From Selaginella tamariscina (Eukaryota > Streptophyta > Lycopodiopsida > Selaginellales > Selaginellaceae), in assembly GCA_003024785.1 (NCBI GenBank), contig PUQB01000748.1:42385-106384 (forward strand): a stretch of DNA of 64,000 nucleotides, read 5' to 3'. Both the position numbers and the translations under genes were made by a program. This document shows, one piece after another, positions 34,782-45,197 of the stretch. Numbering within the stretch: position 1 is the stretch's first letter; each line of letters opens with the position of its first letter. The notes beneath the pieces were generated by a model. It searched no databases and was not told where the DNA came from. It saw nothing but the letters and a program-made list of their open reading frames with translations.

Positions 34782-35991
34782 TGTCAGAGTTTTAACCCGA
34801 AGGGCCAACACGTGGCTGCCAAGTGGCCATTCGACGTCATCACCCTGTGTGACCAACCACTAAATCTTCCAAGATAACCCTAAGAGTCTGACTCAGAGGC
34901 CCAATCAAGCAGAAGACTCAGAGTCCTACCCTAAGTCTCCTAGAATGACCATCCCATGAACCCTAGAGGATAACCCGAGTAGACTTTAGGATCATGTCCA
35001 GTAGACCTAGACAAGCTCATGCCCTAACTCCACAAAGGAGATGTGTCTCACACATACCCCGTGATAGAGAAAAGGCATCGTCACTTACCCCTTAAGGAAT
35101 CACCCTCATCCGAGAGTACAACCCCTTTAGGGTGACAAGGGTTACCCTAAACCACGACTAACCCCTAAGGGTTTGAGTGGCCAAGTCATACCCTAGACCT
35201 AGGGCTAGTACTTATGAGGACACGAGTGTTCTGCTAAGTAAACCCTAAGGCTAGGTTTGGATAACCCTAAGTACATGACCTTGCGAGTGCCTCACGAAAA
35301 GGCTCCTACTAATAAGCTTAGGTTGTTCAACCCCTGGATTCCAAGGAGAACACTTCCCTAGCTAAGTGTGCCAAAGCACACCTAGTTACGAGACCTTGCC
35401 CAAGGCTTAGCACCTAGTGCAAACACAAGCATGTCTATTTGTTGAAGTATCCAACCCTTGGCGACAAGCCCATGACACAACCCCAAAGGGCATGCCTCGG
35501 GCGTTATATCATGTGATGTCTAGCCCAGTGTCAATCTTTCATGTGACACTGCCTTCCACGATGTGGGCTATCATGCCATAACCCTTAGATTCAAGAGTTG
35601 CACCAAGTGCCACAAACGTGGCTCCTAAATGCCAACTCTAGAACCCCTCAGTGAACCCTTAGGAACTAGGCAACGTGAACCTGTCAAACAAGATCCCGCA
35701 CCCACAGTTGGACAAGGACATGGATGTGTCTTGCTTGGCCATGAGTGCTACACCTAGTTTAATGTGGAGGAGGAGGCTGGAGACAAGCCTTAACCTTTAC
35801 CTCTTGGAATATGCATTTCAACAAGACCTTCCAAGCATGGATTTGCCAACATTAAGGGTGTGCTACCCCGAAGGTGGGACGTACCCCTATCATCTAGAAG
35901 TTAGGGCGGCACAACAAAGGGTTGTGCCTTAACGACACAAGCTAGAGCTTGCACTGGCAGAAGAGCAACGAACTCAGTCATGAACCCAAGA
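34782..35991 (-). mobile_element. E4, inverted LTR, distal part (split by the 14-kb element)
   Basis: Starts TGTCAGAGTTTTAACCC, the complement of the LTR end, and runs collinearly with the complement of the E2 LTR to CATGAACCCAAGA, where the DNA transposon is inserted. The remainder of the same LTR is at 49968-50402. It ends with the terminal hairpin and TGACA. Flanks TTAAG (34777-34781) and TCAAG (50403-50407) are a 5-bp target duplication with one mismatch. It appears to be a solo LTR. Confidence 0.8.
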
Positions 35992-36017
35992 TGCAAGTTG
36001 TAATTAAAATGGGCATG
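35992..36017 (+). repeat. Left terminal inverted repeat of the 14-kb element
   Basis: About 22 of 26 positions pair with the right end (49941-49966) by eye. The subterminal ATAGTCCCATTT matches the 12.1-kb MITE. Confidence 0.7.
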
Positions 36018-36478
36018 GCTATAGTCCCATTTCCTAATAATTAGCAATTTTAGCTATTTAATTAGCATTTTCTAATATTAAAGGAATATTCTTTAGAATA
36101 TATGTTTGAAAACAGAATATTCTTTAGAATATTCTATTTTGTATTCGACCCTTTAATAAATTATAGCATTCATTGAACAAAAAATTAATAACATTATAAA
36201 AGTAGAAGGTATTAAATTATATAATATATTGCCTAATATAACAATTAAGGAAGAGCATAAGAGGTACATTATATAAATATTGATGTTGTTATTAAAATAT
36301 TAATATTTAAATATAACATTATTAATTAAAAATTTGTAGTAATATATAATATATATATAAAATCCTATAATAATATAGTCAATCTTCCATATTTTTTTAA
36401 ATTTATATAGTTAAGTAAACAATTTGGTACTATTATTAAAGAGTTTATAATAATTATGAATATTAAATATATGATATT
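36018..36478. other. AT-rich subterminal region of the 14-kb element
   Basis: Duplicated blocks around AGAATATTCTTTAGAATAT (36086-36140), then AT-rich DNA up to the gene 1 stop. Subterminal repeats are typical transposase-binding regions, but that is inference. Confidence 0.5.
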
Positions 36479-39400
36479 TTATAATTTTGTAATTGCTTTA
36501 AGCTTCAGAAAACATACATTCCCTTGCAGTTTTGTTAATGTGACTTTATCAACGCTTCTTGACATCCACCCATATCGAATGGATTTAACATTTATAAAAC
36601 ATGCTGGGTCTTTTTGATTGGGAGACCATGTTTTCTCTAGGCATCCATTATATCTTTCGCTCTCCTTCTCGTGTCGCCTTTTTTGTGGTTTGAACCATGC
36701 AACCTTAACAATACTATTTTTTGTGATTACTTCAGGTGTGTCGATAATTTGACCCATCCAAATAGGCTGATTATATGACGCATCTGGAGTAATGAGAACC
36801 ATCATTAGTTTTTGAAGATCCTGGCAGCAATCAAAGTATGCTTTAGGTTTTTGGTTCCTTTGTCCAACAAAGTGTGGGGTTTGCACTTCCACATCACTAC
36901 TGGCTTCTATGTCGTCTGTGCTCAGTGATGTCATTTCAATCTCCTCTCGCCACCTTGTTTTAGGCCAAAAAGGGTGTTGCAATTCTGTACTTGTGACAGT
37001 AGGCCCTTCCAACTCTCGAACAACAGTCTCCCAATAGACCACATGCTTATATAGTTCTGAGTAACCAGTTGCCTTATCAGAATTCTTTGGCATCGATTTT
37101 TGAACCCATGCCACATATTTTTTGATGCCATCAATAATAACCTCTTGTTCCTTGAGCTGGGCACTCAATGGAATAGGGTCTGGTTGTCCTTCTGGGAGAA
37201 GTGGCTTTCCATTCTCTCCACTTTTGAAGAGCATTAACCCCTCTTTCGGTAACCACTCTGCTCTGATGGCCGTAACTTGTACTGCATAATAGGTATACCA
37301 TCTCGTATGGAGAAAAAGAATTGTAGCGGCACAAGGTGACCAACTAAAGAATCACTCCCCTCTTTTATATACTCCTTGAGAAATTTTTTGAAGTCTGGCA
37401 CCTCAGTCACAAGCAAAGCACAACTTTTTTTGGAGATGCAATTTTCAAAAAGATTCATCATATGCGGTAAGGTAAGTGCACTTGTCCTTTTTGTAGAGTT
37501 GGAGACCTTGCTGAAGAACGCATCAATATCTTCATGAGTGTGACCAACCATAAGAAAACTGAGCGTGATTGTTCAAACACACCTTTGGCAACAAGCATTG
37601 ACAAGTATGCTAGCACATATCTAGAAAATAAAAGTAAGTATGAGCTTGAGAAACCCTTAAGTAAAATGATTTACCTATTTTTGTTCTCGCCTGCACAATT
37701 ATCCATCTGTAAAAGCAAATGACGAGGAAGCTTATTTGATGTTGAGGACACATGTACACTATTTGAGCTAGATCCCTCCACTGAACCTGAACTCTCAACA
37801 GGGCCATCTGTTTTTTGTGCAGGCTGCTGACAATGCCTCTCATATTCCCAAGTAGCCTCAAGTGCAGACGTGTTCATGAGAGCATTATGTAAAGGTTGAA
37901 GGTGTTGTTTCTTCACTTTGAGATCACTGATAGGACTTGTCTGTGAGTGGGCTTCAAGGTTTCTGAAACACATGGCCAACGACCCAATAGTGAAATTGGA
38001 GTCGCTAGACCAATGTGGAAGTGAAAAGTGTCCATATGACTCACAACCGTGTCCATGTGTTAGCACACTGTCAATGAAATCGGAAGTTTCATGACATTTC
38101 CAAGGCACTTTGGTGTTGCAACGAGCTTTGGAATGCTGGTCTTTGAATGATCCATCTTGTCATGGATCAAGCACAGGTACTCTGATGGGCGTGACACAGA
38201 AAGCATGCGGTGTGCATAGTACTGAGACCGGCAAGTTTGTTGTGCAATCATGTGGGCCTCCATCTTCTTTTGAATGGCAGTGATCTCCACCAAGGTTTTT
38301 GCACAAGCCTCTGCAGCCTTCAATGATGTACAAGTGTCACACTTGGAAAAGCTAGAGTGTTTTGCAATCTCCACATCCTTAAAATGAGTATTCCATATGT
38401 TGTTGAAGGTACCAGTGCAGATTGCTTGCAGCCCCATCAAGCTGAGGCACTTGTTCACATGTTCACACAGCTTCAATTGAGTGTAGATTGAAGGCAAAAC
38501 CTTGAGATTTTCCCTGACCCCTGCATTTGTGGTTCGGCATTTGTGAGGCATCCTGTTGCATTTGCTTCCACAAAAGCCTTGAGTATCTCTATGGCTGCCA
38601 TAATGTGAGAGCGGGTTTTGACCAAGCAGTGTTCCCATGTACTGAGGTTCGCGCTCCATCTACCACTCATCCCTGACGGTAGAACGTGGTCTTTGGGATC
38701 CCGTATATACTGTACCAAGCTTTGAAGCAGATGGCCACCTTATTAAATACCATGGATGTACTCTGATAACCTGTGTCCGAAGCCATTCCATCAATACACC
38801 CAGTTAGTGCGCATATACAAACTCATGCCTTTGCTTTTGGGTGAGCGTACGAAAGACATGTCTACATTGGGTAATTTCATTCCGGTCTGCCATCTGACAA
38901 CACTTCTTCTTGCAGCAGTCAATCGTGGAAATGCTCGTAACACTTTCGGAAGATGTAGGATCCATCTTCACCCTCTTGCTGAAACTTGCAGGGGAAGATC
39001 TGCAACCCATGAATCGCCTTTTTCTTACAATAGGACCAATGCAAGGAACCTCTTCAAATATGAGTTGTTCTTCCGGGTTGTTATTATTGAAATCCAACCC
39101 AGAATATGTTGAACCATCTTGCCGTCTTAATTCAGATGTTCGCCACCTCACGAGGGATCCAGGATGCAAAGTGCCATTAGGTGAAACCTCTGTCACAACT
39201 ACACCCACGAAGTCGGACCCTAGTTTCTCTTCTGACACTGCTTCCATTGGATTTATAGCTGTGATGATGCCTCTCCCAACCTCAATCTCATGAAGAAAGA
39301 GAATCACCTCATCCATCACAGCAGGCAAGCCATCATCTGGAAAACTCGTGCTACTGTTTGTTTGTGACTCTGTATATTCTGTGTCAGCCTTGACTTCATC

Positions 39401-39609
39401 CAAATTCCACAATACAGGAGAACCCTCCTCAAATTCCATTCCGGAACCTCAACATGCTTGAAAATGGTGTTCACCCATACGTACACACAAGATCCTTGGG
39501 CAATATTGTGACATGATGCATTATCATCTCGAACTTCCACAGTTCCAGTGCCAACTATCTCGTTGTTCCGAAGAAGACATACTTTATCTCCAGTATTATA
39601 CATATTGTC
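36479..39609 (-). pseudogene. DUF7869-type putative transposase gene (gene 1), frame broken
   Basis: Minus-strand gene whose parts line up head to tail over 3.1 kb. The N-terminal piece (39603 down) reads NNEIVGTGTVEVRDD with a strand-rich segment ending VNTIFKHVEVP. An acidic linker (39439-38804) ends in a Cys-rich CCKKKCCQMADRNEI and FRTLTQKQRHEFVYAH. A central part holds AICFKAWYSIYGIPKTTFYR, MPHKCRTTNAGVRENLKVLP and a CxxC after FSKCDTC. Then come LPRHLLLQMDNCAGENKNR and, after an intron of about 54 bp, VGHTHEDIDAFFSKVS. A 251-codon C-terminal open stretch stops at 36479-36481. The DN..GENKNR and VGHTHEDID motifs are hallmarks of the DUF7869 repeat-encoded proteins of plants and oomycetes. 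At least five single-base shifts break it. A transposase role is inferred from context. Confidence 0.72.
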
Positions 39610-39756
39610 CTGCACATAAATAATTGTGTTATTTATGATATCTGTTTATGCAATATTTCTAAGAAATCATAACTGCGGTTGCTTAATAATATGCATGTGC
39701 AATAATACATAATATATGTATAAAATAATATCTCATGCTTTATTAATACAACTGAT

Positions 39757-40515
39757 GGGCGGGATTAATCCCGCCCACGACTCCTCACGAGGAAATGGGC
39801 GGGATTAATCCCGCCGATTCTCTCACGGGAGAGGCGGCGGGATTAATCCCGCCCCGACTCTACCCCATCGGAGAGAGTCGGCGGGATTAATCCCGCCGCG
39901 ATTCCCTCCGACGAGGAGAATCGGCGGGATTAATCCCGCCGCGGACTCCTCGTCGAGAGAGGCGGCGGGATTAATCCCGCGGACTCCCTCCGACGAGGAA
40001 GTACCGGCGGGATTAATCCCGCCGATCTTCCTCGCGGAGAAGCGGCGGGATTAATCCCGCCGCAAATCCTCCGACGAGGAAGAGGGGGCGGGATTAATCC
40101 CGCCCACAACACTGACGAGGAGAATAGGCGGCGGGATTAATCCCGCCCACAACTCTGACGACGGGGAATAAGCGGCGGGATTAATCCCGCCCACAACTCT
40201 CTCCGAAACTATGATTTAAAGAGATTCGGGATGAATCTGCCCACAAATATTTAAAACAGGGAAGTAGTGGCGAGATTAATCCCGCACCCCTTCTCTCCTA
40301 AAATGGTTGGCGAGATTAATCCCGATAACTCTTTTAATAAATTCAAGTATCTTTATCAGTTGAGAGAGTTATCGGCGGGATTAATCCGCCGCTCTTTTTA
40401 AGAGGCGGAGAAGCATTGCCCGAACTAATTCTGCCATAGCTATAAAGAGATGGTGGCGGGATTAATCCCGCCACCTCTTCAAAGAGCGAAAAAAAATGGC
40501 CGGATTAATCCCGCC
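39757..40515. repeat. Palindrome array 1 (GGCGGGATTAATCCCGCC), about 42-bp period
   Basis: About 18 copies of an 18-bp perfect palindrome or close variants. Eleven are exact, starting at 39758, 39798, 39836, 39880, 39923, 40006, 40044, 40087, 40130, 40174 and 40455. A one-base variant is at 39964 and weaker copies at about 40227, 40269, 40309, 40374, 40418 and 40498. The mean step over the first eleven is 41.6 bp. Spacers differ but many carry CTCC.ACGAGGA-type inverted pairs. GC-rich in an AT-rich region. It is translatable in several frames only because it is repetitive. Confidence 0.92.
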
Positions 40516-40981
40516 GCCCGGCTAACCGAGAATAGTTAAAAGTATATTTAAACGGGATAAATCCCTAACAGAATATATTGTAATCCTAATGCATTCCTAA
40601 ATCCCTAAATTCTAAAATTTAAGAGAGAATGTAAGAGAGTGAATCTTTATAAATATATTAAATTTGTTTATAATACTTACTTGTAAACAGCACTGAAGGC
40701 GCCGTGCTTTCCTATAAACAATAGCGCACCCAATTTAATGTCGCTCCTGAGCTGATCACTAAGAAGAAAAAAGAAAATCTGAAGAGTGAAAAATAAAGAA
40801 ATAAAGAAACCCTTGCCGGAGAAAGAACCAGATCTGAATTTGAGTGGGAAATTAAATGCATTTTCAAATTTACATGTCAGACTGACAATACTTATGTCAG
40901 AAATTCGAAATTTTTGAAATAACAGAAAAGAAAATTTAAGATGAGTTGAAACAAATAACCGACAGTCTGACATATATACTC
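40516..40981 (-). other. Likely 5' leader exon and intron start of gene 1
   Basis: On the minus strand a good donor CAA/GTAAGTATT at 40681/40680 ends a candidate leader exon of about 300 bp. The acceptor GTGCAG before GACAATATG (39609) would close an intron of about 1.07 kb containing the whole palindrome array. Sequence upstream of about 40981 is AT-rich. Confidence 0.4.
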
Positions 40982-41144
40982 TCCAATTCCAATGAGTGTT
41001 TTAAAATTGCATTTAATGTCATTCAAGTGCTTCAAGCTGTTTAATATTACGAAATTTTTGTAATTATTCTACATTCTTAATATTCAAGTATATATTATTA
41101 AGTTTATATTATATATATATATACACTAATACAATAAATAAATT

Positions 41145-41560
41145 GATATATTATTATGTATCATTTAAAATATATTCATAGTCTGTTTATTATTATTATT
41201 TTCTTAATTACTCGAGTAATTAATTTACATTTCCTACTATTAATGGGATATTCTTTTTATTTTCTTAATATTCAAAGAATATTCCAATATTAAACTGATT
41301 ATCATAATTAAATTAGTCTTATTCTTAATTATCTCAGTAATTATTCTACATTTGTATATATTAATGGGATTTTCTCAATTAATTTGTTATTATTTCAAGA
41401 ATATTCTAGTGTTAAACCTTATTATCAATATTAAATTAATATATATTATTAAAACTATATATGGCTATATATTAGATAAAATCATATATTATTATGTATA
41501 ATTTAAAATATGTTCATAGTGTGTATATTAATATTATTTTCTTAATTATTCGATGTTTGT
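41145..41560. repeat. AT-rich segmental duplication, offset about 340 bp
   Basis: TATTATGTAT.ATTTAAAATAT followed by TTCATAGT.TGT and TATTATTTTCTTAATTA occurs near 41150 and again near 41490. Intervening blocks with ATTAATGGGAT.TTCT also repeat. No coding signal. Confidence 0.6.
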
Positions 41561-41756
41561 TTTGCATATTATATATAAACACAATCATAAATTTATATAT
41601 ACATGTGCACACGCATTAGAAGCACTTACAGAGACACATATGCACACACATGCACATTGCCCTAAACCAAACTTGAGAAATTATATGTTGCTTCTTTATT
41701 GAAAAACATCATGTTCAACGCATGTATGATCTATATGTACTCAGTGTGTGTGTATG

Positions 41757-42400
41757 TAACACATTGAATTTACACATGTAATATATATGTATGTCTGTGT
41801 GTATACACGTGTGTATGTATATATGTGTACTAATATATGCAATGTGTACGATTTTCATTTGTTAACACTCTATCTCTTCTCTCATACATACACAGTGTCA
41901 CCATGCATAATCCCTTCTCTCATACATACACACCATGCATGATCATGATCCATAATATGTAGCCTGTCTCTCATACATACACACCATGCATGATCCATAA
42001 TATGTACTGATGTTACAATATTATGTAATATGTATAATGTATATCTGTGTATAACACTCACTCCTCTCATACATAAACACCATGCATGATCCATCCTAAC
42101 CCTAAACCCTAAACCCTATGTAACACATTGAATTTACACATGTAATATGTATGTATGTGTATGTGTGTATGTATATGTGTGTACTAATATATCCAATGTG
42201 TATGAATTTAATTTGTTAACACTCTCACTCTTCTCTCATACATACACACCATGCATGATCCATGTAAATATGTACTGTCTCTCTTCTCAAACATACACAC
42301 CATGCATGATCCATAATATGTATTGTCACTCTTCTCTCATACATACACACATACACTCTGTCTCTCTAATATTAATATGTACTAATATGTATGTATGTCT
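41757..42400. repeat. Direct duplication plus CATACACACCATGCATGATCC tandem units
   Basis: TAACACATTGAATTTACACA and the following about 120 bp recur with a 362-bp offset (41758 and 42120). Between and after them a unit of about 40 bp, TCTCATACATACACACC plus ATGCATGATCCATAATATGT, occurs six or more times with variation. Confidence 0.75.
42095..42117 (+). repeat. Short interstitial plant-telomere-like tract
   Basis: Three consecutive CCCTAAA-type units (CCTAACCCTAAACCCTAAA then CCCT) inside the tandem region of the 14-kb element. Confidence 0.8.
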
Positions 42401-42599
42401 ATGTGTATAATACTATGTGTGTATATATGTATCGCTGCACGTGAAACTTTAACACTCTCATGGACACACACGTGTTAAACCCTGCATGATATTTATTCTT
42501 GGGGTGTATGTGATACACCCACACACGCACACGCTGATAATATAATGAAAGAATATTCGTTTAGGGCGAATATATAGTTTATTCTTTTTAGGGTTTAAG

Positions 42600-42720
42600 T
42601 ATATTCTTAGAAGGAATATTCGATTAGGGTTAATATATATTCTATTCCTTTTAGGGTTTAAGTATATTCCTAGGGTTTGTAAGGCGGCGGGGGTGAAATC
42701 TCCTTCTCTCTCTCACACAG
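42600..42720 (+). other. Likely 5' leader exon of gene 2
   Basis: A local GC-rich stretch (AAGGCGGCGGGGGTGAAATC) ends with CACACAG/GTGAGATC, a good donor at 42721. An acceptor TTTGCAG at 45197 would define an intron of about 2.5 kb containing the microsatellite tract and palindrome array 2, mirroring gene 1. Confidence 0.35.
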
Positions 42721-42982
42721 GTGAGATCTCTCTCTCTCTCTCACACGCACACTCCTCTGAGTTTATTTATTTTTTTATTCACATATATATTTATATGTGT
42801 GTGTATCTTAATAATATAATTTAGATCTCTATCTCTCGCACACACGCACACTCGTATACATATACACACACACACAGATATATATATATACACAATATAT
42901 ATATATCCTTCTCTCTCTCTCTTCTCTATAGATCTCTATCTCTCGCACACACACGCACACTCGTATACATATACACACACAC

Positions 42983-43031
<49 letters not shown>

Positions 43032-43150
43032 TGTTTGTGTATATCTGTATAAATTTATTAATTTATTAATTTTATCTCTTGCACACGCACGCACACTCCT
43101 GTTTATCTGTATGATTTTATTTGTTTCGCTCACACACGCATACTCACGAT

Positions 43151-43187
<37 letters not shown>

Positions 43188-44066
43188 CACCTATATACAT
43201 ATATTATGTGTACAGTATCTATATAATTCTATTTATTTATCTATTTCTCGCACACACACGCACACTCCTATATACATACATATATATATAATATACACAC
43301 ACACACACACATATTATATATGTGTGTGTGTATCTGTATAATTTTATTGATTTGTTAATTGTATCTCTCGCACACACCACGCACACTTCTATATATATAT
43401 TTGTGTGTGTGTGTGTGTTTATCTGTATGATTTTATTTGTTTCACACACGCATACACACGATATACATATACACACATATATATATATTACCTATGTACA
43501 TATATACATACATATATTATGTACCAGTATCTGTATAATTCTATTTATTTATCTATTTCTCGCACACACACGCACACTCCTATATATATTATACACACAC
43601 ACATATATATATATAATTTTATTGATTTGTTAATTGTATCTCTCGCACACACACGCACACTCCTATATATATATATATGTGTGTGTGTGTTTGTTTATCT
43701 GTATGGTTTATTTGTTTTCACACACGCATACACACGATATACATATACACACACATATATATTACCTATGTACATATATACATACATATATTATGTGTAT
43801 CAGTATCTGTATAATTTTATTTATTTATCTATTTCTCGCACACACACGCACACTCCTGTATATACATATTCATATACATAAATATACATTATACATATAT
43901 ATGTGTGTGTGTGTGTGTGTATCTGTATCATTTAATTTATTTAGCACACACATACGATATACATATACATATGTGTGTGTGTATCAGTATATTTTATTTG
44001 ATTTGTCTATCTCTGGCACACACACGCACTCTCCTACACACTATACATATATATATATGTGTGTGT
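42721..44066. repeat. Higher-order microsatellite array, about 200-bp units
   Basis: Alternating CT, CA, TA and TG tracts organised in larger units. CTCGCACACACACGCACACTCC, a TA/TG run, ATCTGTATGATTTTATTTGT, CACACGCATACACACGATA, and a CTGTATAATT.TATTTATTTATC link recur about six times. The long open frames here are by-products of the repeat. Confidence 0.85.
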
Positions 44067-44067
44067 A

Positions 44068-44901
44068 GCGGTGGATTAATCCCGCCGCCCTTTAGGGCCA
44101 GGCTATTCGGTTAGCCTCATGAGCGGCGGGATTAATCCTGCCGGACGCCAATGCCCTGTGCGGAATTCGGCGGGATTTATCCCACTGCTATTGGCTTGTC
44201 TGAAGGACCTAGGCGGCGGGATTAATCCCACCGAATTCTGCACAAGGCATTGGCATCCGGCAAGATTATCCCGCTGCGTACGCATGCCCTGTGCGGAATT
44301 GGGCGGGATTTATCCCGCTGCTAAAAGGCCTACCTGAAGGGCTAGGCCGCGGGATTAATCCCGCCCGATTTCGCGTAGGGCATGCGTGTGCAGCAGGATT
44401 AATCCCGCCCACAAGGGGCCTGCCTGTAAGGGGCCTAGCGGCGGGATTATCCCCGATTTCGCGCAGGGAATTGCGTCCGCGGGATTAATCCCGCCGCATA
44501 GGGACTGAGTGAAGGGCCTGGGCGGCGGGATTAATCCCGCCGAGCCTTCAATGCCTATTGGAGGATGAATCCCGCCACCCTTCTTTTTTTCTCCATTGGT
44601 GAGTCGGACCAATCCCAAACGTTTCTGTCTAAGACGTAGAAGGTTTACAACATACCAATGGAGAGATGGGAAGGGTGGCGAGATTCATTTAACCATCCCT
44701 TACATGGTGGGCGAGATTAATCCGCGCCCCTTTCTGGAGTCACTGAAGGGGTGTGCCAAATAAAATCCTGCCAAGTTCTCTCTGAGACCGAGAAGGGTGG
44801 CAAGATTAATTCCGCACTCCCGTTCAAGGCCTCCAAAAGGTGGCGAGATTAATCCGCCCACTCTTTCAGGAGGCATTGAAGGGGTGAGATTAATCCCGCC
44901 G
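44068..44901. repeat. Palindrome array 2 (GGCGGGATTAATCCCGCC variants)
   Basis: About 18 variants of the same palindrome start near 44070, 44125, 44169, 44215, 44259, 44301, 44347, 44391, 44440, 44477, 44524 (exact) and 44561, with degraded copies to 44901. Steps are mostly 42-48 bp. Some spacers are inverted copies of each other: GCCAATGCCCTGTGCGGAATTC (44147-44168) pairs with the GAATTCTGCACAAGGCATTGGC-type spacer (44234-44255). More diverged than array 1. Confidence 0.88.
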
Positions 44902-45197
44902 CACCTTCCATGTGAATATATATGTATATTAGTATATATAAGTTGCATATCTCATTTTATTTACTTTTATCATCTATCATAATATTTCGAGTAAAAGCTA
45001 GGAATCTATGTAAAACTGTCCAGAGCTCACATTTGTGGTGGTTCTAAAACGAAATGTTATCTTTTTTTGCACTAGCACAAAGTGAGCTTTGGACAGTTAA
45101 TTCCGTCTACTTCTCTCTGTGTATTATTTATATTCGGGTTTATACAAGTGTGTGTGCGTTTTTATATGATTTGTATTCATAGTGTATTATTTTGCAG

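Noticed and set aside
39930..40112. Minus-strand frame with repeated AGLIPP peptides, and similar frames at 44103-44618
   Set aside because: Translation of the palindrome arrays; the same peptide appears on both strands because the unit is self-complementary.
39757..40515. CRISPR-like array (short repeat, about 24-bp spacers)
   Set aside because: The context is a plant nuclear transposon, the repeats are perfect palindromes with variable edges, spacers share inverted motifs, and no cas-like gene is present.
42147..44068. Several open frames of 70-158 codons rich in His, Thr, Tyr, Val and Cys
   Set aside because: They are translations of CA/TG/TA microsatellites, with no domain and no codon structure.
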